From Porphyromonadaceae bacterium UBA4259 (GTDB taxonomy: Bacteria; Bacteroidota; Bacteroidia; Bacteroidales; Muribaculaceae): a stretch of 17,721 bases of DNA. Positions within the stretch are counted from its first letter, which is position 1. Each line of letters begins with the position of its first letter. This document shows, piece after piece, positions 7,107 through 14,359 of the stretch. A model generated the notes under the pieces. That model did no database searches. It saw only the letters and a program-made list of their open reading frames with translations, and was not told where the DNA came from. The stretch is from NCBI GenBank assembly GCA_002396125.1, contig DGWL01000066.1, positions 19,647 through 37,367 on the forward strand, in the 5' to 3' direction. The position numbers and the translations under genes are program-made.

Positions 7107-8207
7107 TTACTTCACAGGAATCTTGTCGACGCGTTTCTGGTGACGGCCGCCTTCAAATGGTGTGCTGAGAAATGTCTTTACCATTTCAATAGCTTCTTGG
7201 TCGCTCACAAAACGCCCTGGCATGGCAAGGACGTTGGCGTCGTTGTGCAGGCGTGCAAGACGAGCTATTTCGGGAATCCAGCACAATGCCGACCGAATGC
7301 CTTGATGCTTGTTTAGGGTGATGTTGATGCCTTCGCCGCTGCCACACACTGCGATGCCGGGGTAATATTCGCCGCTTTCCACCGCCAGTGCACATGGATG
7401 GGCATAGTCGGGGTAGTCGCAGCTTTCCTCGCTGTAGGTGCCAAAGTCTTTGTAATCGATATTGTTTTCTTTCAGGTAGTTGATAACTGCTTGTTTAGTG
7501 GCGTAGCCTGCATGGTCGCTGCAAAGTGCCACGGGTTTGCCGGGTTTAAGTATTGATGTCATGTCGCTGTTTTGCTTTATTAGTTTGTCATAAATTTTGT
7601 CAAATATCTCTCGTGTGGCGATAGGGTCTTTTAGCAAGGCTCTAAATTGGGAAAGGCGACGTGCGTTGTCGCTCTCGGGAATCCATAGCTTTAGATAACC
7701 TCCATCGGCATATTTCTCGGTCATGTGCTGTACAAAGCGTTCATAGTTTTGCTCACGGTTAATGCCGGGGTAGTGCTTTAACGAGAATTGGATGGTGCGG
7801 CGCACTATGGTGTCGGCATCGATTTGGCGGTCGGCCTCGGCAATTATTCGGCCATAGATGCTGCGGGGCTCATGGTCGCTCGAGGCCCGGTGATCCTCGG
7901 CAGCTTGCGCGATAGTCTCAATTTGCTCGGGTGTGAACCAACGCAGTAGGCGCCGGTCCTCGCGAATGATGCGAGCGCTTTCGGTGTGATGCACTTTGCG
8001 TCCCACCTCGAGCCCCAGGTCGTGATAGGCGGCTGCCACGAGCAGTATCGTGCGGTCAGCGGTGGGGTAGTGCTGCGCAAGGTGCTGGCTTTCCTGCATC
8101 ACATAATGCACATGCTCACGACGATGAGCTGCATCAAATGCATCGTAACGTGGCACAATCTCCCGTTCCAGGAACTGCTCAATCTCATTATATATATTTG
8201 TGTTCAT
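7107..8207 (-). CDS. HD-domain protein fused to ribose-5-phosphate isomerase B
   Basis: One continuous 366-residue frame carries two domains. Residues about 1-213 form an HD-superfamily metal-dependent phosphohydrolase-like domain, with H32/H34, H62-D63 (AYHDLG), H73/H74, D105-H106 and D126. Residues about 216-366 are a full-length RpiB, which interconverts ribulose 5-phosphate and ribose 5-phosphate. They keep SDHAG (230-234), the catalytic Cys in VCGSGEG (C288, equal to E. coli C66), HNDANVL (H321, equal to H99) and the FEGGRHQKRV end. An internal Met at residue 216 (codon 7562-7560) stands exactly at the RpiB start, so separate translation is conceivable. The ATG overlaps the lpxB stop as ATGA, implying translational coupling. 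The HD substrate is unknown. No clear terminator was found downstream. Confidence 0.9.
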   Translation of the reverse strand: MNTNIYNEIEQFLEREIVPRYDAFDAAHRREHVHYVMQESQHLAQHYPTADRTILLVAAAYHDLGLEVGRKVHHTESARIIREDRRLLRWFTPEQIETIAQAAEDHRASSDHEPRSIYGRIIAEADRQIDADTIVRRTIQFSLKHYPGINREQNYERFVQHMTEKYADGGYLKLWIPESDNARRLSQFRALLKDPIATREIFDKIYDKLIKQNSDMTSILKPGKPVALCSDHAGYATKQAVINYLKENNIDYKDFGTYSEESCDYPDYAHPCALAVESGEYYPGIAVCGSGEGINITLNKHQGIRSALCWIPEIARLARLHNDANVLAMPGRFVSDQEAIEMVKTFLSTPFEGGRHQKRVDKIPVK

Positions 8208-9337
8208 TTTGTCAAGTGCTTGATAATCAATCGTGCTGTGGTTGTGACACAGTCTTGTTGAGTTAATAGTTCTTTCACTTTTTCGTAACCCTCGAGCATG
8301 GCTTGCCGCTCAAGGCTATTGACAAGTAGTTGAGTGAGGTGCTCGTCCACATTGGTCACGCTGCAGTGGTGAATGAGCAACTCGGGGATGACTGGTGCAT
8401 CGGCGATGAGATTGGGCAGAGTGGCATATTTCCCCTTGAGCAGCTTGCTGTAGAAACGATACACCCACTTGCTGCCGTTCATGCGATAGCATGCAACCTG
8501 AGGCGTCCCAAGTAACGCTGTCTCGAGTGTGGCTGTACCCGATGTTACCAGCGCTACACTTGCATAGCGCATCACTTGCGGAGTTTTGTCGCGAAGCACA
8601 GGCACACGGGTGTGCTTCACGGCGAGGTGGTAAACTTCATCGTCAATGCTGGGAGCTCCGGCAATAACCACTTGACAACTGGGATGTAGCCGTGCGGCGG
8701 CCAGCATAATGGGCAAGTTGTCGCGTATCTCTTTCTTGCGCGACCCTGGCACCAGCCCGATGATGGGTTTTGACGGGTCGAGGTTGTGAGCCGCAATAAA
8801 CTCATCACGGCTTTCCATTGAGGCAATGGCGTGAGCCATTTCCTTGACAGTGGGATTGCCCACATAGTCTACCTCATAGTTGTGGCGATGATAAAACCGG
8901 GGTTCAAAAGGCAGGATGCAGAACATGCGGTCGACCCATCGCTTGATGTCCTTCACTCGCCATTCTTTCCACACCCACACCTTGGGAGAGATGAAGTAGA
9001 ACACCTTGATGCCTTGTTGCTTGGCCCACTTTGCCATCTTGAGGTTAAATGATGGGTAGTCGATGAGTATAAGCGCATCGGGTCGGTTGCCTGTCATCGC
9101 TTGCTTGGCAATCTTCATGAAACCGAGGATGCTGGGCAGGTGCTTGATAACCTCGATAAAGCCCATGAAAGCCATGTCGCGATAATGGATGATGGGGCTG
9201 TGGCCAGCGGCTTGTGCCATGAGGTCTCCGCCCAAAAAGGCGAACCGGGCTTCGCTGTCGTGCTCCTTGAGTGCGTCAATGAGCGCGCTTCCATGCAAGT
9301 CGCCCGAGGCTTCGCCGGCTATGATAAAGTAGTTCAT
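8204..9337 (-). CDS. lpxB: Lipid-A-disaccharide synthase
   Basis: The 377-residue length is normal for LpxB, a GT-B family (GT19) membrane-associated glycosyltransferase that joins UDP-2,3-diacylglucosamine and lipid X into the lipid A disaccharide. The chain opens with the family signature AGEASGDLHG (7-16). It contains FLGGDLMAQAAG, the DYPSFNLKMAK segment, FISPKVWVWKEWR, the VDYVGNP motif and the GLVPGSRKKEI donor-binding region, all in the usual order. It lies 58 bases after the relA-like gene and overlaps the HD-RpiB gene by 4 bases. No promoter pattern was found in the 58-base gap, so I infer co-transcription with relA. Confidence 0.96.
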   Translation of the reverse strand: MNYFIIAGEASGDLHGSALIDALKEHDSEARFAFLGGDLMAQAAGHSPIIHYRDMAFMGFIEVIKHLPSILGFMKIAKQAMTGNRPDALILIDYPSFNLKMAKWAKQQGIKVFYFISPKVWVWKEWRVKDIKRWVDRMFCILPFEPRFYHRHNYEVDYVGNPTVKEMAHAIASMESRDEFIAAHNLDPSKPIIGLVPGSRKKEIRDNLPIMLAAARLHPSCQVVIAGAPSIDDEVYHLAVKHTRVPVLRDKTPQVMRYASVALVTSGTATLETALLGTPQVACYRMNGSKWVYRFYSKLLKGKYATLPNLIADAPVIPELLIHHCSVTNVDEHLTQLLVNSLERQAMLEGYEKVKELLTQQDCVTTTARLIIKHLTK

Positions 9338-9395
9338 TGATTGTTATTTTTATAAGCGAGTGAAAACTAATTCAATTACATTGGCAGAAGGGGTG

Positions 9396-11615
9396 TTAAT
9401 GGCTTGTGCGTTGCACGTCTTTCACACCCTTGAGATTCTTGATTTTCTTTATCAGCAGGTCAAGGCTGTCAAGGCTGTTGATTCCAATCACCAAGTAGCC
9501 CTCAAAGATGCCGCCGTTGCTTGTGATTGACACGCTGCGCAGCATCGTGTTACCCTCTTTGTTGATTAGTGAGGTGATGTTCGACACAATGCCTATGTCG
9601 TCGTTGCCCACAACCTTGAGCGTGGCGCCGAATTGCTTGCCCATCTTTCCGCTCCATTTCGACTTGATGATGCGGTAAGGATACTTGCCTGTCAAGTGCT
9701 TGAGGTTACCGCAGTCGCGACGGTGAATCTTGATGGCTCCATCGCTGGCAATGAATCCCACTATGGCGTCGCCGTAGATGGGGTTGCAACAGCGCGACAG
9801 CTTGTAGTTCACGCCTTTCACGTTATTGCCTATTACCAGGATGTCGTCGTTGCTCTTGTCTTCCTCAACCTCGCGATGCTGCAAAACGAAGTTCTCGGCT
9901 GTCTCATGTTGTTTGCTGGTGTCTTGCTGCTTGGCAAGGAAGTCAAGATAATCCTCAATGAGCACGCCCATCTCAATTTTCTCTTCCTCAACGTCAACAT
10001 AGAAGTCGGTCGACGTTTTATAGCCTTTCTTGGCGATGAAGCGGCTCATTGTGGCGTCGTCAATCTCTATCTTGCGGTTCTTGAAGCGGCGTTGCATCAG
10101 TTCGCGGCCCATGTCGGCCTTCTTGCTTTGCGCCTCGTTTATGGCTTGGCGTATCTTGTTGCGGGCTTTGCTTGTGACAACAAAGTTGAGCCAGTCGAGT
10201 CGGGGAACTTGAGTTGATGAGGTGAGAATCTCAACAGTGTCGCCGCTGCGAAGCTTGTAGTTAAGCTTCTGGTTCTTGCCGTCAACTTTGCCACCTGTGC
10301 AGCTGCAACCCACCTTGGAATGGATGCGGAAGGCAAAGTCGAGAATCGTGGCGCCCTTGGGGAGCTGGAATACATCGCCGCGAGGGGTGAAGACAAACAC
10401 CTCCTCATCATAGAGGTTCATGTGCATGTTCCTGATGAGCTCCATGCGGTCCTTGCTGCCTTCTTCCAGCACTTCGCGCACGTTGTTCATCCAGCGGTCA
10501 ATGCCGCCGCCATCGGTTTTCACGCCCTTGTAGCGCCAGTGGGCGGCAAGGCCACGCTCAGCTACCTCATCCATGCGTTCGCTGCGAATTTGCACCTCCA
10601 CCCATTTGTCTTGCGGCCCTTTAAAGGTTCCATGCAGCGACTCGTAGCCGTTGCTCTTGGGCATCGATATCCAGTCGCGCAGTCGCGATGGATTGGCCTG
10701 ATAAATGTCGCCCACGAGCGAATAAGCCACCCAGCAGTCACGTTTTTCAAGCTCGACCGGTGTGTCGATTATGATGCGAATGGCAAAGAGGTCATAGATG
10801 TCGTTCATTTCCACCTTCTTGGTCCTCACTTTGTTCCAAATGGAATTGATTGTCTTGGTGCGACCTTTCACATGACACTTTATGTGCTCGCGCTCCAGCA
10901 CCTTCCTGATAGGAGCGGTAAACGTCTCGATATATTTTTCACGTGCCTGTTTTGTCTCCTTGAGAAATGCCGCAATCTTGTTATAAACATCGCGTTGCAG
11001 GTACTTGAGCGACAAGTCTTCAAGTTCCGATTTCACTTGATAAAGCCCTAACTTGTGGGCCAGTGGGGCATAGAGGTAGCGCGACTCTAACGAAATGTCA
11101 TGAACAAATTTCTCGTTAGGATGATTGTTAATGTTACGCATCAAGCCAAGCCTGTCAATTATCATGATGATGACCACGCGAATGTCTTCGGCAAAGGTGA
11201 CAAGAAGCTTGCGAAAGTTCTCGTCCTCGACGGCGGCCTGCTTTTGATATAAGTGCGAAATCTTAATTAGTCCGTGAACGAGTTTTGCCACATCGCTTCC
11301 AAACCATTCGCCCACTTGCATCTCGGTGATGTGACCGTTGCGACACAAGTTATAGATGAGCACAGCGATAGTCATGCTGCGGTCGGGGGCTATGTTGTCA
11401 TGGATGAGCTCGGCGGTGTGAAGTGTTCTGATCACCGGGTTGATGCCATACTTGTCGCGCTTGTACACTCCTTGTTCCACACCGGTGGTGATGATTGTGT
11501 TCAAGCGTCGTAGGTCACCTGACGTGAAATCGTTGCGCAGGTTATTCCACAACTTTGCCGATATAATAAGCAAAGCGTCACGCTCGGTAGGGGTGAAAAA
11601 TGCATTTTCGCTCAT
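9396..11615 (-). CDS. relA: RelA-type (p)ppGpp synthetase with a degenerate hydrolase domain
   Basis: The 739-residue protein has the long RelA/SpoT layout: HD-like N-terminus (about 60-170), synthetase (about 245-365), TGS (about 405-467), helical region, Cys-bearing RCCNP...HRRDC segment (608-635) and C-terminal ACT (about 663-739). The hydrolase motif HDxxED is replaced by YNLCRN (88-93), and the conserved Asn of DRLxNMR is Leu (DRLGLMR, 154-160), so ppGpp hydrolysis is probably lost. The synthetase keeps GRTK (251-254), YDLFAIR (274-280), NGYESLHG (322-329) and EVQIRS (340-345). Its charged loop is RLRD (311-314), closer to the RxKD of bifunctional Rel/SpoT enzymes than to the ExDD of proteobacterial RelA. 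Bacteroidetes are known to carry both a RelA-like and a bifunctional SpoT-like enzyme; this fits the former. It is first in an apparent operon with lpxB. Confidence 0.93.
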   Translation of the reverse strand: MSENAFFTPTERDALLIISAKLWNNLRNDFTSGDLRRLNTIITTGVEQGVYKRDKYGINPVIRTLHTAELIHDNIAPDRSMTIAVLIYNLCRNGHITEMQVGEWFGSDVAKLVHGLIKISHLYQKQAAVEDENFRKLLVTFAEDIRVVIIMIIDRLGLMRNINNHPNEKFVHDISLESRYLYAPLAHKLGLYQVKSELEDLSLKYLQRDVYNKIAAFLKETKQAREKYIETFTAPIRKVLEREHIKCHVKGRTKTINSIWNKVRTKKVEMNDIYDLFAIRIIIDTPVELEKRDCWVAYSLVGDIYQANPSRLRDWISMPKSNGYESLHGTFKGPQDKWVEVQIRSERMDEVAERGLAAHWRYKGVKTDGGGIDRWMNNVREVLEEGSKDRMELIRNMHMNLYDEEVFVFTPRGDVFQLPKGATILDFAFRIHSKVGCSCTGGKVDGKNQKLNYKLRSGDTVEILTSSTQVPRLDWLNFVVTSKARNKIRQAINEAQSKKADMGRELMQRRFKNRKIEIDDATMSRFIAKKGYKTSTDFYVDVEEEKIEMGVLIEDYLDFLAKQQDTSKQHETAENFVLQHREVEEDKSNDDILVIGNNVKGVNYKLSRCCNPIYGDAIVGFIASDGAIKIHRRDCGNLKHLTGKYPYRIIKSKWSGKMGKQFGATLKVVGNDDIGIVSNITSLINKEGNTMLRSVSITSNGGIFEGYLVIGINSLDSLDLLIKKIKNLKGVKDVQRTSH

Positions 11616-11644
11616 TTTTTCAATCTTTTGCTGGAAAAATCATT

Positions 11645-11676
11645 CAAAATTAATTTTTTCTTTGTAACTTTACAAA
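11645..11676 (-). promoter_or_regulatory. Promoter of the relA-lpxB-HD/RpiB operon
   Basis: On the minus strand TTTG (11676-11673) is followed after 20 bases by TAATTTTG (11652-11645), a perfect match to the Bacteroidetes consensus. The relA ATG is 29 bases further on. The region is A/T-rich and shared with the divergent DUF4301 gene, whose own promoter is not clear (TAACTTTA at 11665-11672 is a poor candidate). Confidence 0.75.
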
Positions 11677-11721
11677 TTAAATGTGAAATATTAGCACCTT
11701 GTTAATAAAAATTATTAGGCT

Positions 11722-13242
11722 ATGTTAACTTCTAATGACCAGCAACTAATTGAGAAAAAAGGCATTACTGCCAGTGAGATAGAAAGTCAGGTCGAACGTT
11801 TCAAGAACGGGTTTCCACGCTTGCGCATCCACTCGGTGGCTACAGTGGGCAATGGCATCATGCGGCTCAACGAGAAGGAGATGACGCGCTACATCAAGTT
11901 GTGGCGAGAGTGGCAACAGCAAGGTGTCGGTATCGAGAAATTTGTGCCGGCATCGGGCGCCGCAAGCCGCATGTTTAAGAATATGTTTGCATTCACTACC
12001 TCAGGGCGCACCGCTCCCGAGACCGATTTTGAGAAACAGTACTTCAGCAACTTGGGGCATTTCGCTTTCTATCCCGCTCTCAACAAGGCGTGCGAGAAAT
12101 GCTATGGAGTTACTATAGCCGAACTGCTGGCTGCCGGACGGTATGTTGATGTGGCGAGGGCAATGCTGGAGTCCGAAGGCTTGAACTATGGCTTCCTGCC
12201 CAAGGCTTTGCTCAAGTTTCACAAGGCTGCCGGTGGTGGAGTTCACACTCCGCTCGAGGAACACCTTGAGGAAGGCGCGCAATATGCTGCTGGAGCCGAT
12301 CGCAAGGTGAACATCCACTTCACTGTCTCTCCCGAGCATCGCAAGGAGTTTGACAAGTTGCTCAAGGCAAAGCTGGCGGCCATGGAGCAGGTGTGGGGTG
12401 TGAAATATAATGTCACAATGAGTGAGCAAAAACCGTCGACCGACACTGTTGCAGTCAACCTCGACAACTCTCTCTATCGCAATGCGGCCGGAGAATTGCT
12501 GTTCCGTCCTGCGGGCCATGGAGCACTCATCGAGAATCTTAATGAGCGTGATGCCACAGTGGTCTTCATCAAGAATATAGATAATGTGGTGCCTTTGCGC
12601 TTGCGCAACAGCACCATTCGCTACAAGAAGGCGCTAGCGGGATATCTTATTGATGTGCAGCGCAGCATCGCCCAGCACATTGCAACCATCGACAATGGCG
12701 CTACTACCGATGAGCTAAAGCGCATCCTTGCCTTTGTTGAAAATAGATTGTGCACTTGCACTGAGGCTACTGCAAAGATGGGTGACGACGAGTTGGCCCA
12801 GTATCTGCGCTCAAAACTCAACCGCCCCATTCGCGTGTGTGGCATGGTGCTCAACGAGGGAGAGCCGGGTGGAGGACCCTATCTGGCTTATAATGCCGAT
12901 GGCAGCTATTCGCCACAAATTCTTGAGGCGGCTCAAATCGACGAGAACGACCCTGCCGCCGTTGAGCTGATGAAAAGCGGCACTCACTTCAACCCCGTTG
13001 ACCTGGTGTGCTATCTTAAGGATTACAAAGGCAACAAGTTCGATCTCAAGCAATTTGTTGACCCCGACACAGGTCTTATTTCTCTCAAGTCAACAGGCGG
13101 TGTGGAAATCAAAGCTCTTGAGCTCCCGGGATTGTGGAATGGTTCGATGAGCGACTGGAACACGGTGTTTGTCGAGGTGCCTATCGACACCTTCAATCCT
13201 GTCAAGACGGTCAATGACCTGCTTCGCCCTCAGCATCAGTGA
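11722..13242 (+). CDS. DUF4301 family protein, probable nucleotidyltransferase-like fold
   Basis: The 506-residue cytosolic protein (no signal peptide or membrane segment) matches the DUF4301 family of Bacteroidetes as I know it; its function is not established. The order of motifs resembles GT-A-fold sugar nucleotidyltransferases of the UDP-sugar pyrophosphorylase kind. These are a Gly/Ser-rich ASGAASRMF loop (77-85), PKALLKFH (160-167), TPLEEHL (176-182), a strand-like VNIHFTVSP (196-204), EQKPSTDTVAV (235-245), PAGHGALIENLN (263-274) and FIKNIDNVV (282-290). The last two recall the GNG/GHG and xxDN motifs of UDP-sugar pyrophosphorylases. This is inference from motif order. Key loop residues differ from the classical GGxGTRM. 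It is divergent from relA, and an exported thioredoxin gene follows after 82 bases. Confidence 0.85.
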   Translation: MLTSNDQQLIEKKGITASEIESQVERFKNGFPRLRIHSVATVGNGIMRLNEKEMTRYIKLWREWQQQGVGIEKFVPASGAASRMFKNMFAFTTSGRTAPETDFEKQYFSNLGHFAFYPALNKACEKCYGVTIAELLAAGRYVDVARAMLESEGLNYGFLPKALLKFHKAAGGGVHTPLEEHLEEGAQYAAGADRKVNIHFTVSPEHRKEFDKLLKAKLAAMEQVWGVKYNVTMSEQKPSTDTVAVNLDNSLYRNAAGELLFRPAGHGALIENLNERDATVVFIKNIDNVVPLRLRNSTIRYKKALAGYLIDVQRSIAQHIATIDNGATTDELKRILAFVENRLCTCTEATAKMGDDELAQYLRSKLNRPIRVCGMVLNEGEPGGGPYLAYNADGSYSPQILEAAQIDENDPAAVELMKSGTHFNPVDLVCYLKDYKGNKFDLKQFVDPDTGLISLKSTGGVEIKALELPGLWNGSMSDWNTVFVEVPIDTFNPVKTVNDLLRPQHQ

Positions 13243-13324
13243 AAAATGACTTCGCGTGATTAAACCATCACAAGTTTTATCAATCTTAGTACAAGAACAA
13301 TATTTATTTAATTTATACCGATTC

Positions 13325-13723
13325 ATGAAAAAAGCATTATTAATCATCGTTGCGATGTTAACCATGTGTGGCATTGCAAGTGCCGGGGAGGCTAAAGTGA
13401 AAGTTATTAACCAAGAAAAGTTCTTTGGGCTTCTGGCTCCCGGAAAACTTTCACGCCCCATTGTTGTTGACTTCAACGCCACTTGGTGTGGACCATGCCG
13501 CAAGTTGGCGCCAATTCTTGAGGAACTGGCTGCCGAGTATGAAGGAAAGGTTGATTTCTACAGCATCGACGTTGACCAGAACAAGGAACTTGCCAAGACT
13601 TTAGAAATTCAGAGTATACCCTATGTGGTATTTATCAAGTCGGTCAACGAGGATCCTGCTGAGTCAATAGGTCTTGTAACCAAAGAAGAACTCAAAGTTT
13701 ATATTGATAATTTATTAAAATAA
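13325..13723 (+). CDS. Exported thioredoxin-family protein
   Basis: The start chosen is ATG 13325, which gives 132 residues and a clean signal peptide (MKKALLIIVA... to ASA at 18-20). The in-frame ATG at 13256 would add 23 residues ahead of the signal peptide and is less likely. The thioredoxin fold is shown by VVDFNATWCGPCRKLAP, with the redox WCGPC at 54-58, and by the cis-proline SIPY (P99). The mature part is one thioredoxin domain of normal size, without the extra helices of TlpA/ResA. A periplasmic role in disulphide reduction or exchange is inferred; the partner is unknown. The Cys in the signal peptide (LTMC) does not make a good lipobox. The next gene follows after 12 bases, so the two are likely co-transcribed. 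Confidence 0.92.
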   Translation: MKKALLIIVAMLTMCGIASAGEAKVKVINQEKFFGLLAPGKLSRPIVVDFNATWCGPCRKLAPILEELAAEYEGKVDFYSIDVDQNKELAKTLEIQSIPYVVFIKSVNEDPAESIGLVTKEELKVYIDNLLK

Positions 13724-13735
13724 AATCTGAGCGTT

Positions 13736-14260
13736 ATGAAAAGAATCATTCTAGCAATAATGGCTATTGCCCTGATGGCGAGTGCGCCAATGGCAATGGA
13801 TGCCAAGAAGAAGACAACACGCAAGCGTGCTAAGACCGAGAATTTGACCGGGCTCACTGCCCTGGAGCGCAAGATTGTGGGTAAGCACATGCTCACACTG
13901 CAGTGGATTTCGTGGGAGAGCTATGGCTCGGTCGATATCAAGAAGGAGGCCGACGGCACTCTCTCTTGCCGAGGCGAGCAGTTGGCACGCAAGTGCACCA
14001 AAGATGTTGAGCAAGGTAACATCGACAATGACGACTATGTTAAGCTCGATGGTACTATCGAGATTGTTGACAAGGACCACCTCGTCTTCACAGGAGAGAT
14101 TAGGACCAAGGTCTATCACATCAACAACGGCCAGGAAGTGCTGCGAAGTGGTACCTACAACTTTGTCACAAAAGAAAACCGCAAATACTGGCGCATGCAA
14201 GAGCTGGATAATCCTGCCGATAATTGCGCCGATTACGTCGACATCTACTTTAAGCGCTAA
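13736..14260 (+). CDS. Exported protein of unknown function
   Basis: The product has 174 residues. A signal peptide (about 1-23) is followed by a very basic stretch, KKKTTRKRAK (24-33). The remainder looks beta-rich, with GKHMLTLQWISWE (49-61), KLDGTIEIVDKDHLVFTGEI (103-122) and a C-terminal KYWRMQELDNP ... DYVDIYFKR. The alternation suggests a small beta-barrel or sandwich (lipocalin-like shape), but I recognise no named family. Similar exported proteins of Bacteroidetes are annotated as hypothetical. Two Cys remain in the mature chain (C78, C87) plus C163; with a thioredoxin encoded 12 bases upstream, a redox link is possible but speculative. A strong terminator follows. Confidence 0.8.
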   Translation: MKRIILAIMAIALMASAPMAMDAKKKTTRKRAKTENLTGLTALERKIVGKHMLTLQWISWESYGSVDIKKEADGTLSCRGEQLARKCTKDVEQGNIDNDDYVKLDGTIEIVDKDHLVFTGEIRTKVYHINNGQEVLRSGTYNFVTKENRKYWRMQELDNPADNCADYVDIYFKR

Positions 14261-14296
14261 TTCTCTGCCACTAGCTCCTACAGTGCTTTAGACACA

Positions 14297-14336
14297 GGTG
14301 CCGCCCCATTTTCCACATGAGGCGGCACCATTTTTT
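14297..14336 (+). terminator. Terminator after the thioredoxin/unknown-protein operon
   Basis: A perfect 9-bp GC-rich stem, GGTGCCGCC (14297-14305) with GGCGGCACC (14321-14329), is followed by A and six T (14331-14336). It lies 36 bases after the stop at 14260. No U-tract exists on the minus strand, so it does not look bidirectional. Confidence 0.92.
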
Positions 14337-14341
14337 ATAGT

Positions 14342-14359
14342 TTCACAAGATCTTGTGAA
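14342..14359. repeat. Perfect 18-bp palindrome abutting the rarA stop codon
   Basis: TTCACAAGATCTTGTGAA is its own reverse complement. It starts right after the rarA stop codon (14362-14360, minus strand) and lies 5 bases from the T-run of the facing terminator. As RNA it can fold only as a stem with a tight loop and has no U-tract, so a terminator is doubtful; a protein-binding site is possible. Confidence 0.8.

Noticed and set aside
10320..11051. Plus-strand open frame of 243 codons antisense to the relA-like gene
   Set aside because: It lies wholly within a well-supported gene on the other strand and shows no family motif. Its openness follows from codon use in the real gene; the same holds for the 194-codon frame at 9633-10217.
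13256..13324. Upstream in-frame ATG that would extend the thioredoxin by 23 residues
   Set aside because: The extension would place a polar stretch before a clean signal peptide that begins at 13325 with MKK.
13243..13324. Promoter for the thioredoxin gene in the 82-base gap
   Set aside because: The gap is A/T-rich but has no TAnnTTTG match; either the gene is read through from DUF4301 or its promoter is not of the recognisable type.
14297..14359. Hairpin plus palindrome as a bidirectional terminator for both convergent genes
   Set aside because: A T-run follows the GC-rich stem only on the plus strand; on the minus strand neither element is followed by one.
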